Assembly: GCA_947177925.1 (NCBI GenBank)
Contig: CAMWWJ010000120.1
Coordinates: 1 to 9,402 of the forward strand
Direction of reading: 5' to 3'
Length of the DNA stretch: 9,402 nucleotides
Origin: an uncultured Lachnospiraceae bacterium
GTDB taxonomy: Bacteria; Bacillota; Clostridia; Lachnospirales; Lachnospiraceae
Shown: positions 6,598 to 9,402 of the stretch, in pieces
How positions within the stretch are numbered: position 1 is the first letter of the stretch
Layout: the number at the start of each line of letters is the position of its first letter
The notes under the pieces: generated by a model
The model's database searches: none
What the model was told of the DNA's origin: nothing
Seen by the model: the letters and a program-made list of their open reading frames with translations, nothing else
Translations under genes and position numbers: made by a program

Positions 6598-7504
6598 TGT
6601 TTCCACCTCCTACAAGATTTACGTAATAGCTTTCCAGGCTTTCGTCCTGTTCCTGCATGGAGATCACTTCGCAATGTTCTTTTGCAAGTTCTGAAACAAT
6701 CTGTGAAACATTCAATTTGGCAAATACATCAGCCTGTGTTTGAGACAGTATCTTGTAATCAATCTGCATTTTATCAAGTACCCGGGAAAGTGCCTTTGTA
6801 TCGCTAACTTTCATTCGGACACACTTTCGGCAGGCTGCCTCCAGCTCCGTGGCACTCATTTCCTTTACAATATGTCCGTTATCAATAAACCCGTAATGTG
6901 TGGCAAATTTAGAAAGCTCATCTAAAATATGGCTTGAAATCAAAACCGTAATCTGCTGTTCACGGTTTAACTTCAATATCAACTCACGAATTTCAATAAT
7001 GCCTTGAGGGTCAAGACCGTTTACAGGCTCATCTAACACCAAGAAATCAGGGTCACCTGCAAGTGCTATGGCAATTCCCAGTCTTTGACGCATGCCAAGA
7101 GAAAAGTTCCTGGCTTTCTTCTTTCCCGTTCCTTCAAGCCCTACCAGTTTGAGAATATCATTCACTCCTTCAAAAGACGGAAGGCCAAGGATACGATATT
7201 GCTGTTTCAGATTGTCCTCTGCCGTCATATCCATATAAATAGACGGAGTTTCCACAACAGCTCCCATTCTCCTACGTGATTTTGCCACCGACTTATCGGT
7301 ATTTTTCCTGCCATACAACGTATAATCTCCGGATGTGGGCTCCTGCAGTCCGCAAATCAATCGAATAAGTGTCGTTTTGCCAGCACCGTTTTTTCCAATA
7401 AAACCATAAATGGCTCCCTTGGGAACATTCATAGATAGTCCGTCCAATGCTTTGAAATGTCTATAGTTTTTGCTCAAAGCATTTGTTTGTAGAACATAAT
7501 CCAT
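6590..7504 (-). CDS. ABC transporter ATPase, BcrA/lantibiotic-immunity family
   Basis: A 304-residue cytoplasmic ATPase that would power the permease encoded next. Motifs in order: Walker A G-K-N-G-A-G-K-T-T (37-45); a Q-loop in which Glu replaces Gln in V-V-E-T-P-S-I-Y (83-90), as is usual in bacitracin/lantibiotic-type ATPases; signature F-S-L-G-M-R-Q-R-L (134-142); Walker B F-L-V-L-D-E-P-V-N-G-L-D-P (154-166); and switch histidine in I-S-S-H (189-192). The last 80 or so residues form the accessory C-terminal domain typical of single-domain exporters of this group. ATG at 7504 is chosen because AAGGAGG at 7520-7514 precedes it by nine bases; an upstream in-frame ATG at 7537 would translate this site into protein. 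The gene lies between the response regulator and the permease. Its own promoter with tandem repeats lies directly upstream, suggesting induction through the two-component system. Confidence 0.94.
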   Translation of the reverse strand: MDYVLQTNALSKNYRHFKALDGLSMNVPKGAIYGFIGKNGAGKTTLIRLICGLQEPTSGDYTLYGRKNTDKSVAKSRRRMGAVVETPSIYMDMTAEDNLKQQYRILGLPSFEGVNDILKLVGLEGTGKKKARNFSLGMRQRLGIAIALAGDPDFLVLDEPVNGLDPQGIIEIRELILKLNREQQITVLISSHILDELSKFATHYGFIDNGHIVKEMSATELEAACRKCVRMKVSDTKALSRVLDKMQIDYKILSQTQADVFAKLNVSQIVSELAKEHCEVISMQEQDESLESYYVNLVGGGNNE

Positions 7505-7535
7505 AAACCTAAACCTCCTTTTTTGTGATACTGAC

Positions 7536-7544
7536 ATTTTATCA
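7536..7544 (-). promoter_or_regulatory. Activator-type promoter of the ABC transporter genes
   Basis: On the minus strand TGATAAAAT (7544-7536) is an extended -10 (TGn-TAAAAT). At the -35 position the sequence is CCGTTT, far from consensus, and the region upstream is filled by the TAAAG repeat array. This pattern fits a promoter that needs an activator, presumably the phosphorylated response regulator. Transcription would start near 7529, about 25 bases before the ATG at 7504. Confidence 0.6.
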
Positions 7545-7550
7545 AACAGC

Positions 7551-7592
7551 CATAAAGGAAACGGTAAAGAAACTGGTAAAGAAATCGTAAAA
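7551..7592 (-). repeat. Tandem response-regulator binding sites (candidate)
   Basis: On the plus strand three consecutive 12-bp units, CATAAAGGAAAC (7551-7562), GGTAAAGAAACT (7563-7574) and GGTAAAGAAATC (7575-7586), are followed by a decayed copy, GTAAAA (7587-7592). The TAAA cores start at 7553, 7565, 7577 and 7588, that is at 12, 12 and 11 bp, near one helical turn. On the transcribed strand this reads as TTTACC direct repeats just upstream of the -10. Tandem head-to-tail sites of about one turn are the normal binding mode of OmpR-family regulators. The array fills the gap between the response-regulator stop codon and the -10. Confidence 0.7.
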
Positions 7593-7593
7593 A

Positions 7594-8259
7594 TTATTCT
7601 GCTCTTAATTTGAAGCCAATCCCCCAGACTGCCTCTATATAATCCCTGCCACTTATTTCACGCAGCTTTTTTCGCAAATTGCTTATATGCATCTTTAACG
7701 AACCTTCCGTACAGTCCGGAGTTTCCTCACTGATTTTCTCTAAAAGCAGGGATTTGGTAATTACCTGTGTAGGATTCTGCATGAGTATTTTTAAGATAGT
7801 ATATTCTGTTCTTGTGATTCTTACATGACTATCACCTATGCTCACCATATGGGCATCCATATCCAGTGTCATGTCCTGAAAGGTTAACGTGCCAGCCGTA
7901 CCTATGACAGCAGTATTGCGAAGCTGTACGGCAATTCGAGCCAGAAGCTCTTTTGCGTGAAAGGGCTTTGTAATATAATCCACAGCTCCACCAAGTAACA
8001 GCTCCACTTTGCTGTCAACATCCACCTTTGCACTGACTACAATCACAGGAATTCCTTTTATCTTAGGAAGTACCTCTTCTCCCTTTAGCCCCGGCAGCAT
8101 CAAATCAAGCAATACAAGGTCTGGCTTTGACTGTGAAAGGAGCAGTAATGCTTCCGTACCGGAATATGCCCGTAAAATGCCATATCCTTCTTTGCCTAAC
8201 ATTTCTTCCAGCATATTTCCAATGTGTATATCGTCATCAATAATCAGGATTCTTTTCAT
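7594..8259 (-). CDS. OmpR/VanR-family response regulator
   Basis: A 221-residue two-component transcription factor. The receiver domain (1-115) has the acidic pair D9/D10, the phospho-acceptor D52 in L-L-D-L-M-L-P-G, S76 in V-V-S-A-K, and K98 in T-K-P-F. The winged-helix DNA-binding domain (about 122-220) shows T-R-T-E-Y-T-I-L-K-I-L, the recognition helix near G-S-L-K-M-H-I-S-N-L-R-K-K-L (186-199) and the wing V-W-G-I-G-F-K-L. It is the first gene of the minus-strand unit RR-ATPase-permease-kinase, so its partner is almost certainly the kinase encoded last. ATG at 8259 has AAAGGA at 8273-8268. A separate promoter drives it, allowing basal expression, while the transporter genes have an inducible promoter of their own. 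All catalytic residues are present. Confidence 0.95.
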   Translation of the reverse strand: MKRILIIDDDIHIGNMLEEMLGKEGYGILRAYSGTEALLLLSQSKPDLVLLDLMLPGLKGEEVLPKIKGIPVIVVSAKVDVDSKVELLLGGAVDYITKPFHAKELLARIAVQLRNTAVIGTAGTLTFQDMTLDMDAHMVSIGDSHVRITRTEYTILKILMQNPTQVITKSLLLEKISEETPDCTEGSLKMHISNLRKKLREISGRDYIEAVWGIGFKLRAE

Positions 8260-8290
8260 TTCTCTGTTCCTTTCGTTTACTTACTTCTTC

Positions 8291-8319
8291 AGTATAAATG
8301 GTTAGATGAATACTGGCAA
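8291..8319 (-). promoter_or_regulatory. Promoter of the response-regulator gene
   Basis: On the minus strand TTGCCA at 8319-8314 and TATACT at 8296-8291 are 17 bp apart. Transcription would start near 8284, about 25 bases before the ATG at 8259. The good match to consensus suggests substantial basal expression. Confidence 0.75.
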
Positions 8320-8352
8320 CTGTTTTAGCTTTTACGAATAGCACACTGAATC

Positions 8353-8383
8353 TGTTACACCCCTTCCCTTAATAAGTGTAACA
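8353..8383. promoter_or_regulatory. Perfect 8+8 inverted repeat, candidate operator
   Basis: TGTTACAC (8353-8360) and GTGTAACA (8376-8383) form a perfect inverted repeat with a C-rich 15-base spacer, half-site centres 23 bp apart. It lies 9 bases upstream of the -35 of the lipoprotein promoter and about 35 bases upstream of the divergent response-regulator promoter. The location and two-turn spacing fit a dimeric activator site. It lacks the T-run of a terminator. Confidence 0.5.
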
Positions 8384-8392
8384 AAAATCCGA

Positions 8393-8421
8393 TTGACAAT
8401 TTTCTATGCGCAATGTAGTAT
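8393..8421 (+). promoter_or_regulatory. Promoter of the repeat-stalk lipoprotein gene
   Basis: TTGACA at 8393-8398 and TAGTAT at 8416-8421 are 17 bp apart. Transcription would begin near 8428, leaving a leader of about 44 bases before the ATG at 8472. I see no riboswitch-like structure in this short leader. Confidence 0.8.
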
Positions 8422-8471
8422 TAAAAAGTACGCGATAATTAACACCTATTCAATATAAATGAGGAAAAAAC

Positions 8472-9224
8472 ATGAAAAGAAAAACATTAAAATTATTTGC
8501 AGGCATGCTTAGTATGACTGTTCTATTATCTATAGCAGCCTGTGGTTCTTCGGATGAGACAGAAAAGGCGTCAGTTACTTTAATTACAGAAGACGCAGGC
8601 GATGAAACAGAAGCTGAAACAAAGACTGAAACTGAATCCACAGAAAACGAAACACAGGCAAAAAACGAGGCACAGGATAAGACCGAAAAACAGGCAGAAA
8701 CTGAGCCGCAGGATAAGGCTGAAAAACAGGCAGAAACCGAATCGCGAGATAAAGCTGAAAAACAGGCAGAAGCCGAGCCGCAGGATAAGGCTGAAACTCA
8801 ATCCAAAATGGAAACACAGACTGAGCCCGAAAAAGAAAAAACAAAAGATACTGAAGACAGAACAACCGATGACTCTAAACAATATGAAACACTTGAAGAT
8901 TACTTTAAGAACCCGGAAACAAAGAATGATTTTGATAAGCAGATTGCAGCTTCTTCATCAGACGATTTTGCCATATCATATGATGTAAAAGATAATGAGC
9001 TTACTTGCATAATTAAGTTTGCCAACAATTCTATAATTGGCACCAATGCTGATGATATAAAAGCGGCACTTGATGCAGGATTAGAATCTCTGTCAGATAC
9101 CTTTAAGGAACTGGCAAAAGAATTGGATGAAACTATTGGAAAAGAAAGAGCTTGTACAATTATTGTAAGATATACTGATTTAGATGGTAACGTGTTTGCA
9201 GAAAAGGCTTTCAAAGCTGATTAA
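8472..9224 (+). CDS. Surface lipoprotein with repetitive charged stalk, DUF4854-like C terminus
   Basis: A 250-residue lipoprotein. Residues 1-23 are a type II signal peptide (M-K-R-K-T, hydrophobic core, lipobox I-A-A-C), with C24 as the lipidated cysteine. Residues about 40-136 form a disordered Glu/Lys/Thr/Gln-rich stalk containing three 12-residue repeats of the type Q-D-K-A-E-K-Q-A-E-T-E-P (68-103) and a half copy. Residues about 138-250 form a compact domain beginning Y-E-T-L-E-D-Y-F-K-N-P-E and ending with I-V-R-Y-T-D-L-D-G-N-V-F-A-E-K-A-F. I match this, from memory, to the DUF4854 lipoprotein domain of Lachnospiraceae. The protein should sit on the outer face of the membrane with the domain held out by the stalk. 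ATG at 8472 has GAGG at 8461-8464. It is divergent from the two-component/ABC unit; a shared function is not shown. No T-run terminator follows it on the plus strand. Confidence 0.87.
   Translation: MKRKTLKLFAGMLSMTVLLSIAACGSSDETEKASVTLITEDAGDETEAETKTETESTENETQAKNEAQDKTEKQAETEPQDKAEKQAETESRDKAEKQAEAEPQDKAETQSKMETQTEPEKEKTKDTEDRTTDDSKQYETLEDYFKNPETKNDFDKQIAASSSDDFAISYDVKDNELTCIIKFANNSIIGTNADDIKAALDAGLESLSDTFKELAKELDETIGKERACTIIVRYTDLDGNVFAEKAFKAD
8673..8798 (+). repeat. 36-bp tandem repeat within the lipoprotein stalk
   Basis: Three in-frame 36-bp units (8673-8708, 8709-8744, 8745-8780) and a half unit (8781-8798) share the pattern CAG-GAT-AAG-GCT-GAA-AAA-CAG-GCA-GAA-x-GAG-CCG with a few substitutions per copy. 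Because the unit is a multiple of three, gain or loss of copies keeps the reading frame and only changes stalk length. Confidence 0.92.
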
Positions 9225-9292
9225 ATATTGGCAATATATTAAATATTCAAAATCTTCCTTCTTGAAAGGAATCCCTATAAATATATAAAAAC

Positions 9293-9334
9293 AAAAAGCT
9301 CAACTCTGTTCTAATTGCACATAAGAGTTGAGCT
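9293..9334 (-). terminator. Intrinsic terminator of the tRNA-Leu transcript
   Basis: Read on the minus strand, AGCTCAACTCT (9334-9324) and AGAGTTGAGCT (9307-9297) form a perfect 11-bp stem around a 16-base loop, followed at once by TTTT (9296-9293), a G and more T's. The stem starts 13 bases after the mature tRNA 3' end. On the plus strand the hairpin is followed by A's, so it is not a standard terminator for the lipoprotein gene. Confidence 0.85.
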
Positions 9335-9347
9335 AAAAAAATAATAC

Positions 9348-9402
9348 TGCCGGCGACCGGAATCGAACCGGTACGATGTTGCCACCACAGGATTTTAAGT
9401 CC
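9348..9402 (-). tRNA. tRNA-Leu(UAA), 3' part, cut by the window edge
   Basis: On the minus strand the sequence enters in the anticodon stem and reads GGA-CTTAAAA-TCC, an anticodon loop with UAA at its centre. A long variable arm (about TGGTGGCAACATC) follows, as expected of a class II tRNA, then the T arm ACCGG-TTCGATT-CCGGT, the 3' acceptor strand CGCCGGC and discriminator A at 9348. CCA is not encoded (the next bases are GTA) and must be added by the CCA enzyme. The 5' half lies beyond the right edge. An intrinsic terminator follows closely. Confidence 0.95.

Noticed and set aside
6598..6606. GTG start of the permease at 6606
   Set aside because: The GTG is part of the GGAGGTGG ribosome binding site that serves the ATG at 6597.
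7505..7537. Longer N terminus of the ABC ATPase (start at 7537)
   Set aside because: The extra residues are the translation of the ribosome binding site AAGGAGG and the -10 region; the ATG at 7504 has ideal spacing.
8673..8798. CRISPR-like repeats
   Set aside because: The 36-bp units are contiguous, in frame and without unique spacers; they encode a protein stalk.
8580..8882. Long Phe/Cys/Leu-rich minus-strand open frames across the lipoprotein gene
   Set aside because: They are antisense reflections of the A-rich Glu/Lys/Gln repeat codons and have no proper ribosome binding site or plausible protein composition.
9255..9271. Hairpin TTCCTT-5-AAGGAA as a terminator of the lipoprotein gene
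   Set aside because: The stem is short and A/T-rich and no T-run follows, so it is not supported as an intrinsic terminator.
9348..9402. tRNA-Leu 3' end as an attachment site for an integrated element
   Set aside because: There is no integrase, no repeat of the tRNA 3' end elsewhere in the window and no abrupt change in gene content next to it.

Overview
The window looks like a chromosomal stretch from a low-GC Gram-positive anaerobe of the Clostridia, most likely a Lachnospiraceae-type gut bacterium. The grounds are strong AGGAGG-type ribosome binding sites, A/T-rich intergenic DNA, sigma-A-like promoters, a VanS/BcrA-style two-component/ABC-transporter cluster, a DUF4854-like lipoprotein and a tRNA-Leu without an encoded CCA end. 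No species call is possible from the sequence alone. I see no insertion sequence, CRISPR array, integrase or rRNA.

Left part (1-1069). Positions 1-130 hold no convincing gene. Next, on the minus strand, is a two-gene unit: a 68-residue Cro/C1-type HTH repressor followed, with a 4-base overlap, by a small four-helix membrane protein. Its promoter (TTGACA-17-TATACT) is overlaid by three 18-bp operator-like repeats spaced exactly 23 bp apart, so that repeats coincide with the -35, the -10 and the transcription start. This looks like strong autoregulation.

Centre-left (1070-4785, plus strand). Three closely spaced genes encode a FIST-domain sensor protein, a wholly cytoplasmic methyl-accepting chemotaxis-type signalling protein, and a MutS-like ATPase that keeps the core/clamp and ATPase regions but lacks mismatch-recognition and Smr domains. 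The gaps are 15 and 29 bases, each with its own ribosome binding site. FIST and MCP very probably form one sensory pair. Whether the MutS-like protein belongs to it functionally is open.

Centre-right (4863-8259, minus strand). A four-gene unit, in transcription order: OmpR/VanR-type response regulator, BcrA-type ABC ATPase, six-helix ABC-2 permease, and a one-helix sensor kinase with no extracytoplasmic sensor domain. This is the architecture of peptide-antibiotic (bacitracin/lantibiotic) sensing and detoxification modules. The response regulator has a good promoter of its own. A second, activator-type promoter lies in the gap before the ATPase gene, with tandem TAAAG repeats at 11-12-bp spacing that are the obvious candidate for regulator binding.

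Right part (8260-9402). A divergent control region carries the minus-strand response-regulator promoter, a plus-strand TTGACA-17-TAGTAT promoter and a perfect 8+8 inverted repeat. The plus promoter serves a lipoprotein gene with a Lys/Glu/Gln/Thr-rich stalk made of 36-bp tandem repeats and a C-terminal DUF4854-like domain. The window ends in the 3' part of a minus-strand tRNA-Leu(UAA) gene with its intrinsic terminator.
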